A stretch of 43,237 nucleotides of DNA from an uncultured Bacteroidales bacterium (GCA_905233345.1 CAJODQ010000020.1:1-43237), one strand, 5' to 3'; shown: positions 34,544-42,925, counted from the first letter of the stretch. Numbers and translations: made by a program. The notes: generated by a model from the sequence alone, not told the origin.

Positions 34544-34595
34544 AGAAAAAAAATAGTAACTTAGCAGAACTAAAACCTGAACTAGAATCCAAATC

Positions 34596-35555
34596 ATGAC
34601 TGATCATTCCGCTTGGCGTGTCATCGTCAGCAGCCGTTCCGGCGGCGGCAAGGCGCGCAAAGACTGGCCCCAGATCGAGAACCTTCTTAAATCCAGCCAG
34701 ATAGATTACTTGGCTACCATGACGGACCATGCTTATCATGCCATTGAACTGGCCCGGGAAGCTGTGCGGGAAGGTTGGCGGAAATTGCTGGTGGTCGGCG
34801 GCGACGGCGCCATGCACGAGGTCATCAACGGCTTGTATTCCCAGGAAGAAGTGTCTCCATCCGAAGTGACCGTGGCGCTGATTCCTGTCGGGTCGGGCAA
34901 CGATTGGGCCCGTTTCCACTGCATCCCCTCCGATTATGCCGCCGCGGTGCAGCTTGTGGCCGAAGCCGCTGCACATGTCCGGGTACAGGACATCGCCCGG
35001 GTGGATACCCGCATGGACGGTGAGGCGTATTGCCGTTACATGGTCAACGTCGGTGGTTTGGGTTTCGATTCGGAAGTGTGCCGGCGTTTCGACCTCGCCA
35101 AAGAACGGGGACATGCCGGCGACAAGCAGTATCTCAAGTCGTTGCTGTCTGGTTTCGTTTCCTATCGCTGCCTGCAGTTCCGCGTGTCGGTCGATGGTGA
35201 GGAATTCTTCCGGGGCCCTGCCTTCTCCGTGGCGCTGGGACTGGGCCGCTACTGCGGCGGCGGCATGATGCAGACGCCCGAAGCCATTCCCGACGATGGC
35301 TTGATCGACCTGACCGTGGTTCGCAAGCTCAGCAAATTGAAATTCCTCGCCAAGGTTCCCACATTGCTCAACGGGACGATCTTCCGGAACAAGGAAGTGA
35401 TCCATACCCGGGGGCGGAGGATCGACATTTCAGCAGCGCCGTATTCGTATATGGAAGTGGACGGCGAGGCCGTCGGTATTACACCGGTTCATATCTCGGT
35501 GATACCGAATGGAATACAGGTGATTTCGAATATTTATTCCACCGACTCGATGTAG
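34596..35555 (+). CDS. Diacylglycerol-kinase-family lipid kinase
   Basis: This 319-residue enzyme of the DAGK_cat/YegS/DgkB family phosphorylates a lipid or sphingoid substrate. The nucleotide-binding motif is VVGGDGAMHEVINGL (66-80) with GGDG at 68-71, followed by IPVGSGNDWAR (96-106). VNVGGLGFDSEVC and the ALGLGRYCGGGMMQTPEA stretch are typical of the C-terminal lobe, as is PDDGLIDLTVV. The substrate is uncertain: diacylglycerol, or in sphingolipid-making Bacteroidetes a sphingoid base or ceramide. Its 3' end overlaps the convergent FKBP gene by 22 bases. Confidence 0.92.
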   Translation: MTDHSAWRVIVSSRSGGGKARKDWPQIENLLKSSQIDYLATMTDHAYHAIELAREAVREGWRKLLVVGGDGAMHEVINGLYSQEEVSPSEVTVALIPVGSGNDWARFHCIPSDYAAAVQLVAEAAAHVRVQDIARVDTRMDGEAYCRYMVNVGGLGFDSEVCRRFDLAKERGHAGDKQYLKSLLSGFVSYRCLQFRVSVDGEEFFRGPAFSVALGLGRYCGGGMMQTPEAIPDDGLIDLTVVRKLSKLKFLAKVPTLLNGTIFRNKEVIHTRGRRIDISAAPYSYMEVDGEAVGITPVHISVIPNGIQVISNIYSTDSM

Positions 35556-36535
35556 AGCCAGAATACGAGGGGGGAATACTCCGGAATGGAGGGATTTTTG
35601 CCGTCCTCGCCATAGCCCAGCTCGGAGTTGAACAGGGTGACGGCTTTTTCGCCGCTGTTCATCTTCAGGATGGCCTGTCCGAATCCTTCCACGACGCTGT
35701 TGTTGCTGTTGAACTGGGTTTCGTCAGACTTATAGTAAGTCATTTCCAGGGCATTGTAGGAACCGCTGCTCGACCAGATACGATAGAACTTGGCCGTGTC
35801 TTCGATGTTGGTGTCGAACACCTGTCCGTTCATCAGGCGGCCGATGTAGCGGACGTTGATGGTGGCGCCTTCGGTGATGGTGTCGGAGTCGGCCGTATGC
35901 TCTTCCAGTTTCTTGAAATAGAGGTGGTCGGCGATCGTAGCTTCACTGTCGTAGTGGGTGCGGAACCATTTGCGCATCTCTTTCTCCTGGTAGTCGATGA
36001 TGTCGTAGAGGACGGTGTCGATGGCGATCTCGAAGATATAGTTGTTGGCCTCTTCCAAGGAGGAGAAGGCGTCGTACAGGGTATATTCGTGGTCGGAGGC
36101 TGATTTCGGCAGGGCGATGGTCGCGCTGCCACCACTGCGCATGGTCCGGAACACTTCTTCCAGCGCGTCGGGGATATAACCCTGGGTCAGGCGCCAGGTG
36201 TTGCCCGCATAGTTCGAGGAGGCTTTGTATTCGCCCAGTTGCTCAGCAATCTCCCGGACGTCGCTCTCGACGATGGTGCCGTCGAGCATCCGCTTCGTGT
36301 AGTGAACGCGGATGTAGGCGCTGTCTCCGATGGACACGCCGTCACCTTTGTCCATCTCCAGGACATAGGCGCCGCCGTTGCCGAAGGGCTTAATGTCAGG
36401 ATGGTTGACGCGCATCCAAGCCTTCATGACGTGGTCGTAGGAGATATCACTGTCCTCTTCAGGGTTGACGGCGCAGGAAATGGCCAGGGAGGCCATCAGC
36501 AGGAGGGAGACAAACAGGGTTTTGTAGCGTTTCAT
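35534..36535 (-). CDS. FKBP-type peptidyl-prolyl isomerase lipoprotein (two-domain)
   Basis: This is a 333-residue envelope lipoprotein with lipobox LAISC (Cys21). Two FKBP-like regions are visible. The first (about 65-185) contains IGDSAYIRVHYTKRMLDGTI and YIPDALEEVFRTMRSGG. The second (about 215-333) contains EGATINVRYIGRLMNGQVFD and NSVVEGFGQAILKMNSGEKA, then the F-x-S-ELGYG motif. The second fits an active-site pattern better than the first. It should assist folding of envelope proteins; GldI-like roles in gliding bacteria are a distant relative. It follows the shorter FKBP gene by 3 nt. Confidence 0.88.
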   Translation of the reverse strand: MKRYKTLFVSLLLMASLAISCAVNPEEDSDISYDHVMKAWMRVNHPDIKPFGNGGAYVLEMDKGDGVSIGDSAYIRVHYTKRMLDGTIVESDVREIAEQLGEYKASSNYAGNTWRLTQGYIPDALEEVFRTMRSGGSATIALPKSASDHEYTLYDAFSSLEEANNYIFEIAIDTVLYDIIDYQEKEMRKWFRTHYDSEATIADHLYFKKLEEHTADSDTITEGATINVRYIGRLMNGQVFDTNIEDTAKFYRIWSSSGSYNALEMTYYKSDETQFNSNNSVVEGFGQAILKMNSGEKAVTLFNSELGYGEDGKNPSIPEYSPLVFWLYIESVE

Positions 36536-36538
36536 ACG

Positions 36539-37027
36539 TTAGTCATTCTTTTTGATCGCCGTGACGAGCACGTCGAACATCAGGGCCGTGTTTTTGGGCA
36601 CCAGTCCGACGGACTGCTTGCCATAGCCGAACTGGGCAGGGAACAGGATCAGGGATTCCTGGCCCAGGCGGGCACCGATCAGGCCGCGGTCCAACCCGGT
36701 GATCAGGTCGCCCTTTCCGACGCGTACCGTGATGCTGTCAACGGTAAACTGGCTTTCCGGGCCGCTCTGCCCAAAGGTATAGCCGATCAGGCAGAGGCTG
36801 GCCGAATCGCCGGACTCGATCGCGGTCGTAACGGGCAGGTTGTTGGCCAGCACCACGCGGACCACGCCTTCGTAGCGGACGATCTCCTTGTCGGAAAATT
36901 CCCGCTGAATGTATTTGTCAATGTATTCGTTCTGGTTGATGTTGGCTTCGCGCACCTCGCTTTCGCAGGAAAGGGCGAGCGTCAGGGCAGCGGCCAGGCA
37001 AAGGCAGAGACGGAACATCAACTTCAT
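36539..37027 (-). CDS. FKBP-type peptidyl-prolyl isomerase lipoprotein (single-domain)
   Basis: The 162-residue protein has lipobox LALSC (Cys21). A short helical spacer (about 25-50) precedes one FKBP domain with GDLITGLDRGLIGARLGQES, the FPAQFGYGKQ motif and VPKNTALMFDVLVTAI at the end. The early part of the domain (SGDSASLCLIGYTFG) lacks the usual Y-x-G-x-L-x-DG-x-x-FD stretch, so isomerase activity is uncertain. It is the first gene of the two-FKBP operon; a TAATTTTG box on the minus strand (37050-37057) lies 22 nt upstream. Confidence 0.88.
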   Translation of the reverse strand: MKLMFRLCLCLAAALTLALSCESEVREANINQNEYIDKYIQREFSDKEIVRYEGVVRVVLANNLPVTTAIESGDSASLCLIGYTFGQSGPESQFTVDSITVRVGKGDLITGLDRGLIGARLGQESLILFPAQFGYGKQSVGLVPKNTALMFDVLVTAIKKND

Positions 37028-37049
37028 TCGGATCAGTTCGGATAATCCG

Positions 37050-37057
37050 CAAAATTA
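37050..37057 (-). promoter_or_regulatory. -7 box of the FKBP pair
   Basis: TAATTTTG on the minus strand, perfect consensus, 22 nt before the ATG at 37027, in the gap after the DHH gene. Confidence 0.45.
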
Positions 37058-37072
37058 TACAAAAGATGTGCC

Positions 37073-38113
37073 TTATAAAAATTTTTCTTCCTTTGCCCAA
37101 CTGGCCAGGGATGCTTCGAAGTAGGCGGGAACCGCCTCCAGGGGCATGTAGAGCCGTCCACCCGCGGCGTTGCGGTGGCCGCCGCCGTTGAAATAGCGGG
37201 CGGCGAAGCGGTTTACATCGATTGTTCCCTTGGAGCGGAGCGAAACGCGGACATACTGGCTGTCAAAGTTTTCCGTAAAGAAAGCGCTCACCAGGACGCT
37301 GCTGATGGCCAGGGGAAGGTTGACGAAGCCCTCGCTGTCGCCCGGCTTGAAGTGGTAACGGTCCTTCTCCTTGTTGCTCAGGAGCATGTAGGCCGTCCTG
37401 TATGCCGGCAGCACCTTCATTTTGTCTTTGATCAGGTGACCCATCAGTCGCGTGCGGGAGACGCTGTAACAACTCAGCACTTTCTCCTGGAGGCCGTCTT
37501 TGTCCACGCCCCGGGCGATGAGCTTAGAGGCCATCTCGAACGTACTGGGCAGCACGGAGTTCGAGAAGTTGTTGGTGTCGGTCATCATGCCCACGTAGAG
37601 CGATTCGGCACAGCGCGCCCCGATCCGGCCGGTGTCACCGTCGATGTCCGGCATGGCCAGCAGGATCCAGAACAGCAGCTCGCAGGTCGAGGAGACGTTG
37701 ACGGTGGAGATCGCCAGGTCGAAACGGTCCAGTTCAGCCGGGATGTGGTGATCGATCAGGACTTTCTTCCCCGGTGCGTGCAGGATATCTTCTTCCAGGT
37801 ATTCGGTACGAGCCAGGCGGTTGAGGTCGAGGCAGATGACAACGTCTGCACCGGCTACGAGGCGGCGGGCGCCGTCCAGGTCGTGCTCGCAGATCAGCAT
37901 CCGGTCCTGCGGGTCGTCCGGCTCAAGGAAGGCCATGTTGTCGGGATAGGGGCTGGGCAGAATGATGCGGGGATGCATTCCCCGTCCCTTCAGGTAGTGA
38001 TAGGCCGCCGTGACGCTTCCCAAAGCGTCGCCGTCGGGATTGAAGTGTCCGACCAACGCCACTTTGTCGGCTTTCTGGAGCAGGGACTCGAGGGAAGAGA
38101 TGTCGATCTGCAT
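37073..38113 (-). CDS. nrnA: DHH/DHHA1 phosphoesterase, NrnA-like oligoribonuclease / pAp phosphatase
   Basis: The 346-residue protein starts at 38113 (MQIDISSLESLLQKADKVAL). DHH-domain motifs are HFNPDGDALGS (23-33), VICLDLNRLART and VLIDHHIPAEL. The DHHA1 domain ends with AARYFNGGGHRNAAGGRLY, the substrate-binding GGGHxxAAG motif. NrnA-type enzymes degrade nano-RNAs and/or 3'-phosphoadenosine 5'-phosphate (pAp). A TAAATTTG box on the minus strand (38138-38145) is 24 nt upstream. It is divergent from the DUF3822/rsmD group. Confidence 0.93.
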   Translation of the reverse strand: MQIDISSLESLLQKADKVALVGHFNPDGDALGSVTAAYHYLKGRGMHPRIILPSPYPDNMAFLEPDDPQDRMLICEHDLDGARRLVAGADVVICLDLNRLARTEYLEEDILHAPGKKVLIDHHIPAELDRFDLAISTVNVSSTCELLFWILLAMPDIDGDTGRIGARCAESLYVGMMTDTNNFSNSVLPSTFEMASKLIARGVDKDGLQEKVLSCYSVSRTRLMGHLIKDKMKVLPAYRTAYMLLSNKEKDRYHFKPGDSEGFVNLPLAISSVLVSAFFTENFDSQYVRVSLRSKGTIDVNRFAARYFNGGGHRNAAGGRLYMPLEAVPAYFEASLASWAKEEKFL

Positions 38114-38137
38114 GGGAATCGCGCAAGTTTCTTGCTG

Positions 38138-38145
38138 CAAATTTA
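38138..38145 (-). promoter_or_regulatory. -7 box of the nrnA-like gene
   Basis: TAAATTTG on the minus strand, perfect consensus, 24 nt before the ATG at 38113. Confidence 0.45.
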
Positions 38146-38176
38146 AAAATATATTGTAGTCTTGAGATTTATTTTT

Positions 38177-38184
38177 TACTTTTG
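38177..38184 (+). promoter_or_regulatory. -7 box of the 38238-39921 operon
   Basis: TACTTTTG, perfect TAnnTTTG, 53 nt before the ATG at 38238. Confidence 0.45.
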
Positions 38185-38237
38185 TAAGTCCAATCAATTT
38201 TGGCGTACTAGGCAGACAATATTAAAAATTAACCGAT

Positions 38238-38933
38238 ATGAGAAAACTTTTGACCTATTTCATTCTCCCTCTCTGCATCATCGCACTGGCGTTCCTGCTT
38301 TACCGGAGCATCAGCGAGCCTGTCAAATTCAACAAGGAACGCGACCAGCGCCTGAGCGTAGGCATTGAGCGGCTGAAAGACATCCGTACGTTGCAGGTTA
38401 CTTTCAAGGATACCTACGGCCACTATGCACCCGTGATGGATTCCCTGATCGACTTCTATAACAACGGCAAGATCACCATCATGCAACAGATCGGTTCGGA
38501 AGACGACTCCGTGGCCGTGCTGCACACCGAAGCCGTGAAGAAGACCTTCCGCAACCTCAAGGGCGAGCAGATGATGCAGAAGCTCTATGAACTCTACCAG
38601 AATGGCGACGAGCACCTCATCATCCGTATCCCGCAGCTGACCGCCGTGAAAGACACCCTCTTCCGCAACCGTCCGGATTTCAAGGTCAACGAACTTCGCT
38701 ACATCCCCTTCTCCGAAGGCGACACCGTGATCATGCGGAGCATCATCAAGCAGGTGTCCGGCGTGGACGTGCCGCTTTTCGAGGCCCAGATGCCGTATTG
38801 GTCGATCCTCAAGGGCATGGACCATCAGCAGATCGTCAACCTCGTGGCTGAGCGTGAGGACACGGGTCGTTACCCGGGCCTGATGGTCGGTTCCATCGAT
38901 AACGCCAACAACAACGCTGGTAACTGGGAGTAG
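38238..38933 (+). CDS. Conserved hypothetical membrane-anchored protein
   Basis: The 231-residue protein has a single N-terminal transmembrane anchor (LLTYFILPLCIIALAFLLY, 4-22). The rest is a hydrophilic, mixed alpha/beta domain of about 200 residues (QRLSVGIERLKDIRTLQVTF, then LRYIPFSEGDTVIMRSIIKQ). I recognise no catalytic motif. It is the first gene of a group with DUF3822 and rsmD; its TAG overlaps the GTG start of the next gene by one base, so translation is probably coupled. An envelope role is suggested only by the anchor. Confidence 0.75.
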   Translation: MRKLLTYFILPLCIIALAFLLYRSISEPVKFNKERDQRLSVGIERLKDIRTLQVTFKDTYGHYAPVMDSLIDFYNNGKITIMQQIGSEDDSVAVLHTEAVKKTFRNLKGEQMMQKLYELYQNGDEHLIIRIPQLTAVKDTLFRNRPDFKVNELRYIPFSEGDTVIMRSIIKQVSGVDVPLFEAQMPYWSILKGMDHQQIVNLVAEREDTGRYPGLMVGSIDNANNNAGNWE

Positions 38934-39385
38934 TGCTGAAGTATACCCTCATACCCGAAGGGTACTTCTCGGAAGAAACGGCGGCCAGCCAACTTGCCCA
39001 GGTTGTCATCCTCGAGAAGTCCACACCGGTAAAAAGTTTGGAACTGCCTTGTTACAAGGCAGTTCTTGTTTATGCCGGTGACGATGCGGCGGCACGTCGT
39101 ATCGCTGACATGCTGTTGGCCGCATCGGCCCTGGACCGTTACAATAAAGTGGTGGTGCACCTGGGCGAAGATGCCGTCGATATCGTGCTGGCGGCGGGTG
39201 ACAAGTTGCTGCTGTGCAATTCGTTCCCGGCCCGGGACGAAGTGACGGCCCAGTACTATCTCTTCGCGGCGCTCAAGCAGTTCCAGATCAACCCCGAGCT
39301 GACGCGCGTCCACTTCTACGGGGAGGTGGGCGAAGGCATCATGGGCGACCTTTTCCGCCACTTCGCCAGCGTGGAGGTTTTATGA
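38933..39385 (+). CDS. DUF3822-like protein, short form
   Basis: This is a 150-residue product with a GTG start at 38933 overlapping the previous stop. It resembles part of the DUF3822 family (actin/ASKHA-like fold, usually about 260-280 residues) in the LPARDEVTAQYYLFAALKQF-like segment and in its place directly before rsmD. About half the usual length is missing and the N-terminus (MLKYTLIPEGYFSEETAASQ) looks like a real start, so it is either a natural short version or shortened by an internal deletion. The reading frame is intact. The function is unknown. Confidence 0.65.
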   Translation: MLKYTLIPEGYFSEETAASQLAQVVILEKSTPVKSLELPCYKAVLVYAGDDAAARRIADMLLAASALDRYNKVVVHLGEDAVDIVLAAGDKLLLCNSFPARDEVTAQYYLFAALKQFQINPELTRVHFYGEVGEGIMGDLFRHFASVEVL

Positions 39386-39921
39386 GAATCATCGGCGGCT
39401 CCTTGCGCGGGAAGGCCATCCTTCCGCCAGCCGGCTACAAGGCCCGGCCAACGACTGATTTCGCCAAGGAGGGCCTCTTCAATACTTTGAACAACGAATT
39501 CTGGTTCGAAGACATGGCCGTGCTCGACCTCTTCGGCGGCACGGGCAGCATCGCCTTCGAGTTCGCGTCCCGCGGGGCGGGGGAGGTTATCTCCGTGGAG
39601 ATGAACCCGGCCCACGTGGCCTTCATCAAGAAGACCGCAGCATCCCTGGGCATTGACAAAGTCGTCAAGGTGCTGCACCAGAATGTTTTTGATTTCCTCG
39701 ACATCTGCACAAAGCGTTTCGACATCGTCTTCGCCGATCCGCCTTATGCCATCGAAGGACTTGACACGATCCCCGACCGCGTCCTGGAAAAAGGGCTGGT
39801 GAACGAGGGCGGCTACCTGATTTTGGAGCACCCCGCCGAATACGACTTTGCCGCACATCCCTCCTTTGTCAAGGAGCGGAAGTACGGCAATGTCCATTTC
39901 AGTTATTTCAGGCCGGCCTAG
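39382..39921 (+). CDS. rsmD: 16S rRNA (guanine-N2)-methyltransferase RsmD
   Basis: This 179-residue SAM-dependent enzyme methylates G966 (E. coli numbering) of 16S rRNA. The ATG at 39382 overlaps the preceding TGA (ATGA), a coupling start. Motifs: MRIIGGSLRGKAI, RPTTDFAKEGLFN, SAM-binding DLFGGTGSIAFEFASRGA and the catalytic FADPPYA (DPPY). The protein ends YGNVHFSYFR, typical of RsmD. Its stop overlaps the end of the convergent lipoprotein gene by 4 bases. Confidence 0.96.
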   Translation: MRIIGGSLRGKAILPPAGYKARPTTDFAKEGLFNTLNNEFWFEDMAVLDLFGGTGSIAFEFASRGAGEVISVEMNPAHVAFIKKTAASLGIDKVVKVLHQNVFDFLDICTKRFDIVFADPPYAIEGLDTIPDRVLEKGLVNEGGYLILEHPAEYDFAAHPSFVKERKYGNVHFSYFRPA

Positions 39922-40532
39922 TTCCAGGGATCTTCGCTGGCCGGCGTCCGGATATCACTCAGGCAGAGGATGTCGTTGAGGAACCACTGTCCCGTGCTTC
40001 CTTTTTTGCGCAGTTTGATGTGGCGCGGGTTGTCTGCGCCGCCCGAAGTCACCATCAGCGAGCACCACTCATGGCCGGAGCCGTCGGTCGTGAAAGAGTA
40101 CTGGTTGCTGTCGACCGTGATCTTATAGGGCTTGCTGGGAGTGTAGTTGTTCTGGGGCGTGGCGCCGTGGAAATAGGAAAGCGGGATATAGCTCTTTCCC
40201 TGAAGCCGCTCGCGGATGAACTGCGCCTGATAGCCGGATACCGGTTCGGGTCCTTTCAGGTAGTTGAGCATCTCGATGCAGTCGCGGGAACTTTCACCGT
40301 AACGTGTGAGCGCGGCGACGGTCAGGGCTGCCACGGCGTAGGGGTCGGTCATTTCGGCCGCTCCGGGGAGTTGCAGCAGGTCATCCAGATTCTTGGGCAG
40401 GCTATTGTAGGTGTAGGTCCGGCTGGGCTTTCCGCTCAGGCTGAATCCGTTTCCGGTTCCGCCCGTCAAGCCGCACCCGCTCACCAGCAGGATCATCGTC
40501 AGCGACGGGATGAGAAGAAGAAGTTTTTTCAT
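39918..40532 (-). CDS. DUF6935-like lipoprotein
   Basis: This is a 204-residue lipoprotein (LLVSGC, Cys20). The mature region has TYNSLPKNLDDLLQL, DPYAVAALTVAALTRY, LNYLKGPEPVSGYQAQFIRE, SYFHGATPQNNYTPSKPYKI and LRKKGSTGQWFLNDILCLSD, a set I associate with the DUF6935 family found in gut Firmicutes and Bacteroidetes. The function is unknown. A TATCTTTG box on the minus strand (40556-40563) lies 23 nt upstream. It is divergent from the GH92 gene. Confidence 0.75.
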   Translation of the reverse strand: MKKLLLLIPSLTMILLVSGCGLTGGTGNGFSLSGKPSRTYTYNSLPKNLDDLLQLPGAAEMTDPYAVAALTVAALTRYGESSRDCIEMLNYLKGPEPVSGYQAQFIRERLQGKSYIPLSYFHGATPQNNYTPSKPYKITVDSNQYSFTTDGSGHEWCSLMVTSGGADNPRHIKLRKKGSTGQWFLNDILCLSDIRTPASEDPWN

Positions 40533-40555
40533 AGAAGCATGCTTTGATCGTTCTT

Positions 40556-40563
40556 CAAAGATA
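40556..40563 (-). promoter_or_regulatory. -7 box of the DUF6935-like gene
   Basis: TATCTTTG on the minus strand, perfect consensus, 12 bp from the oppositely oriented GH92 box. Confidence 0.45.
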
Positions 40564-40574
40564 CACATTTTTTG

Positions 40575-40582
40575 TAAATTTG
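40575..40582 (+). promoter_or_regulatory. -7 box of the GH92 gene
   Basis: TAAATTTG, perfect consensus, 22 nt before the ATG at 40605 (and 10 nt before an in-frame GTG at 40593). Confidence 0.45.
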
Positions 40583-40604
40583 AAGGATCAAAGTGACGGT
40601 TCTT

Positions 40605-42635
40605 ATGCTATCCTGGAAAAAATTAATGGGCGTACTGCTGCTCGGCCTGGCTCTCTGCCTTTCTGTACAGGCTCGGAACAACAGCCGTTACGTGAATCTC
40701 TTCATGGGTACGGCGGGAGACCACGGGCAGGTGAGTCCGGCGGCGCAACTCCCCCTGGGACTGGCCTCCGTCTGCCCGGACAGCCGCGTCCCTTCGCACG
40801 TGGGCTATGATGATGCGGTGCCGGAGATTTCCGGCATTTCGGTGACGCGGGTCAGCGGCGTGGGCGGCAATGGGGGCGGCGGCAACCTCCGGATTTTTCC
40901 CGCGCCGAAAGACGCCGTGGTATCCCTGGTCAAGGGCTCTGAAACGGCAGTCCCCGGGTACTACGCGGCCCGTTTGGACAATGGGGTGAAAGTGCGCCTG
41001 ACCGCCACCAGCCACTGTGCGCTGGAGCAATATCGCTTCCCCCGGAAGGCCCCTTCCACCTTCTACGTGGACTTCAATTCAGCCATCGATCCCCGGCGCA
41101 GCCAATGTGCCTATACGATATTGGACGACCAGAACATTGCGGGCTGGGTCGTCTCTTCCACCGTCTGCAACGCAGGCGCCTACAAGTTGTATTTCCACTT
41201 GCATACCAACGTTCCCTTCACCGTGGCGGACCGGGATTCCCTGAGCGCGCAGCTGCAGTTTCCGACAGGGACGCGGAAGGTGGAAGTGCGCATTGGCCTG
41301 TCTTCCCTCAGTGAAGCTTCTGCCGCGGCAGAACTGGATGCCATTGCCGGACGCAGTTTCCGAAAGCATCGCGCCGCTGCCGCGAAAGCCTGGGCTTCTG
41401 TTTTGAACAAGGTGGAAGTGAAGGGCAGCACGGCTGAACAGCGCACGCTGTTTTATACCGGCCTGTACCGGGTGTACCTGAGCCCCTTCCACGCTACTTT
41501 CGGCGGGAAATATCGCGGTACTGACAGCATCGTGCGTGAAGCCGGGGACTGGACCTTTTACAGTGGTTGGAGTCTTTGGGATACATACCGGGCCAAATTC
41601 CCGCTGATCGCCCTGCTGGATCCCGATGTCACGGCGGATTTCTGCCGCTCCCTGGTCAGCCTCTACCAGACCGGCAAGCGGAACTGGGCCACCTTGCAGG
41701 AGCCCGTTCCCACGGTTCGCACGGAGCACGCCCAGATTACTCTGCTGGATGCCTGGGTGAAGGGTATCCGGGATTTCGACCTGGCCGCCGCCTTCCCTTA
41801 TATGGAGGCTGAGGCAGATGCGGGCCGCCCTGCCGGTGCCAAAAACGGCCTGACACGCAACTCACCGGACCAGAAGATGGAGACCGTCTACGACCTGTGG
41901 GCCATGGGACAGATCGCCCGGATCATTGGCAACGACGAGGCTTCCGCCCGGTACCTGGCGGAATCCGAAACCCTCTTCGCGAGAACCTGGCAGGAAGAAT
42001 TCATGACCATCACCCCGGCGTTCGCACAAATGAAGGGCAATGGCCTGTACCAGGGTACGCGCTGGCAATACCGCTGGGCCGTGCCGGTCTATGCCGACCG
42101 GATGATCGCGTGGGTGGGCAAGGAGCAGCTGGCCGATGAGTTGAGCGAATTCTTCCGCCAGCATCTCTTCAACCAGGGCAACGAGCCGGACATCCAGACG
42201 CCGTTCATGTTCAACCTCTTCGGCCATCCGGAGCGCACCGACGCGCTGGTTCACGCCCTGCTGACCGACGATACCATGATCCATCGCTACGGCGGCAACG
42301 CGGAGTATCCGGAGCCCTTCGTGGGCCGTGCTTTCCGCAACCGGCCGGACGGCTATGCGCCGGAAATGGACGAGGATGACGGAACCTTGAGCGCCTGGTA
42401 CCTGTTCGCCCAGTTGGGATTCTATCCTGTCTGCCTGGGAACCGACCGGTACGAACTGTTCACGCCGCTGTTTGACCGGGCGGTGCTGCATCTGCCCGGC
42501 CATGACCTCAGGCTGGTCCGTCGCTGCGCGCCTGCCTCCGCCCAGGCCATCTCCGTCGATGGTGTCCGGCTTCCCGGCTTTACCATCACCCATGCTCAAC
42601 TCACTTCTGCCCGGGAAATTGTCTGGTTGCCCTGA
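40605..42635 (+). CDS. Glycoside hydrolase family 92 exo-alpha-mannosidase
   Basis: This 676-residue exported enzyme trims alpha-mannose from N-glycans or mannans, calcium-dependent in the family. The ATG at 40605 gives a signal peptide MLSWKKLMGVLLLGLALCLS (cleavage near VQA-R). GH92 marks are YVNLFMGTAGDHGQVSPAAQ, PLGLASVCPDS, TFYSGWSLWDTYRAKFPLIA, NQGNEPDIQTPFMFNLFG (catalytic-site Glu), and near the C-terminus MDEDDGTLSAWYLFAQLGFY. The length is slightly below the usual 720-760. The location is probably periplasm or surface. It stands alone, without a SusCD pair next to it, although the window holds one 35 kb upstream. Confidence 0.95.
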   Translation: MLSWKKLMGVLLLGLALCLSVQARNNSRYVNLFMGTAGDHGQVSPAAQLPLGLASVCPDSRVPSHVGYDDAVPEISGISVTRVSGVGGNGGGGNLRIFPAPKDAVVSLVKGSETAVPGYYAARLDNGVKVRLTATSHCALEQYRFPRKAPSTFYVDFNSAIDPRRSQCAYTILDDQNIAGWVVSSTVCNAGAYKLYFHLHTNVPFTVADRDSLSAQLQFPTGTRKVEVRIGLSSLSEASAAAELDAIAGRSFRKHRAAAAKAWASVLNKVEVKGSTAEQRTLFYTGLYRVYLSPFHATFGGKYRGTDSIVREAGDWTFYSGWSLWDTYRAKFPLIALLDPDVTADFCRSLVSLYQTGKRNWATLQEPVPTVRTEHAQITLLDAWVKGIRDFDLAAAFPYMEAEADAGRPAGAKNGLTRNSPDQKMETVYDLWAMGQIARIIGNDEASARYLAESETLFARTWQEEFMTITPAFAQMKGNGLYQGTRWQYRWAVPVYADRMIAWVGKEQLADELSEFFRQHLFNQGNEPDIQTPFMFNLFGHPERTDALVHALLTDDTMIHRYGGNAEYPEPFVGRAFRNRPDGYAPEMDEDDGTLSAWYLFAQLGFYPVCLGTDRYELFTPLFDRAVLHLPGHDLRLVRRCAPASAQAISVDGVRLPGFTITHAQLTSAREIVWLP

Positions 42636-42651
42636 CGGCCGGATGAAATTC

Positions 42652-42682
42652 TTTGTTTTTTGGCGCTGAATTACTATTTTTT
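42652..42682 (+). promoter_or_regulatory. Promoter of the cobalamin-riboswitch transcript
   Basis: TTTG (42652-42655) and TATTTTTT (42675-42682, last base off consensus) are exactly 19 nt apart, the standard -33/-7 spacing. The start would fall near 42688, right where the riboswitch's 5' helix begins. Confidence 0.5.
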
Positions 42683-42688
42683 CGCCCG

Positions 42689-42864
42689 CAAACAGGTGTT
42701 CGATGCCGTGACCGCGGCGGAGAAAGAATAGGGAATCCGGTGGGAATCCGGAGCAGTACCCGCTGCTGTATGTTCCGATCTGTTGCTTCAAGCCCTCTTG
42801 CAGTCACTGGCCGGCGGCCGGGAAGACGCTTGGAGCGGGACGAGTCAGAAGACCTGCCTGTTTG
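42689..42864 (+). promoter_or_regulatory. Cobalamin (B12) riboswitch
   Basis: The closing helix pairs CAAACAGG (42689-42696) with CCTGTTTG (42857-42864). Conserved core segments are all present in order: AATAGGGAA (42727-42735), CGGTGGGAATCCGG, a CCCGC and CTGTA block (42759-42770), the B12-box-like AGTCACTGG (42802-42810), GGGAAG (42820), and AGTCAGAAGACCTGCC (42843-42858). These match the cobalamin riboswitch (RF00174) consensus. In this class adenosyl- or other cobalamin binding normally lowers expression. Downstream, GGCAG (42885-42889) can pair with CTGCC (42854-42858) in the 3' core, and GAG-CCC / GGG-CTC (42876-42896) can form a hairpin, so a switching region is plausible. Confidence 0.93.
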
Positions 42865-42910
42865 TATGATTAACGGAGATCCCGGGCAGTGGGCTCTGTA
42901 ATTGGAATGA

Positions 42911-42918
42911 TAAATTTG
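42911..42918 (+). promoter_or_regulatory. Possible second -7 box between the riboswitch and the transporter
   Basis: TAAATTTG, perfect consensus, ends 7 nt before the ATG at 42926. If used, it would start transcription after the riboswitch and bypass it. No TTTG lies 19-20 nt upstream; a chance match is possible. Confidence 0.25.
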
Positions 42919-42925
42919 TCCCGAT

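Noticed and set aside
34530-35405. Upstream extension of parA into the lipid-kinase region
   Set aside because: ParA proteins start at the MGKIIAIANQKGGVGKT stretch, and a -7 box lies directly before the ATG at 34529.
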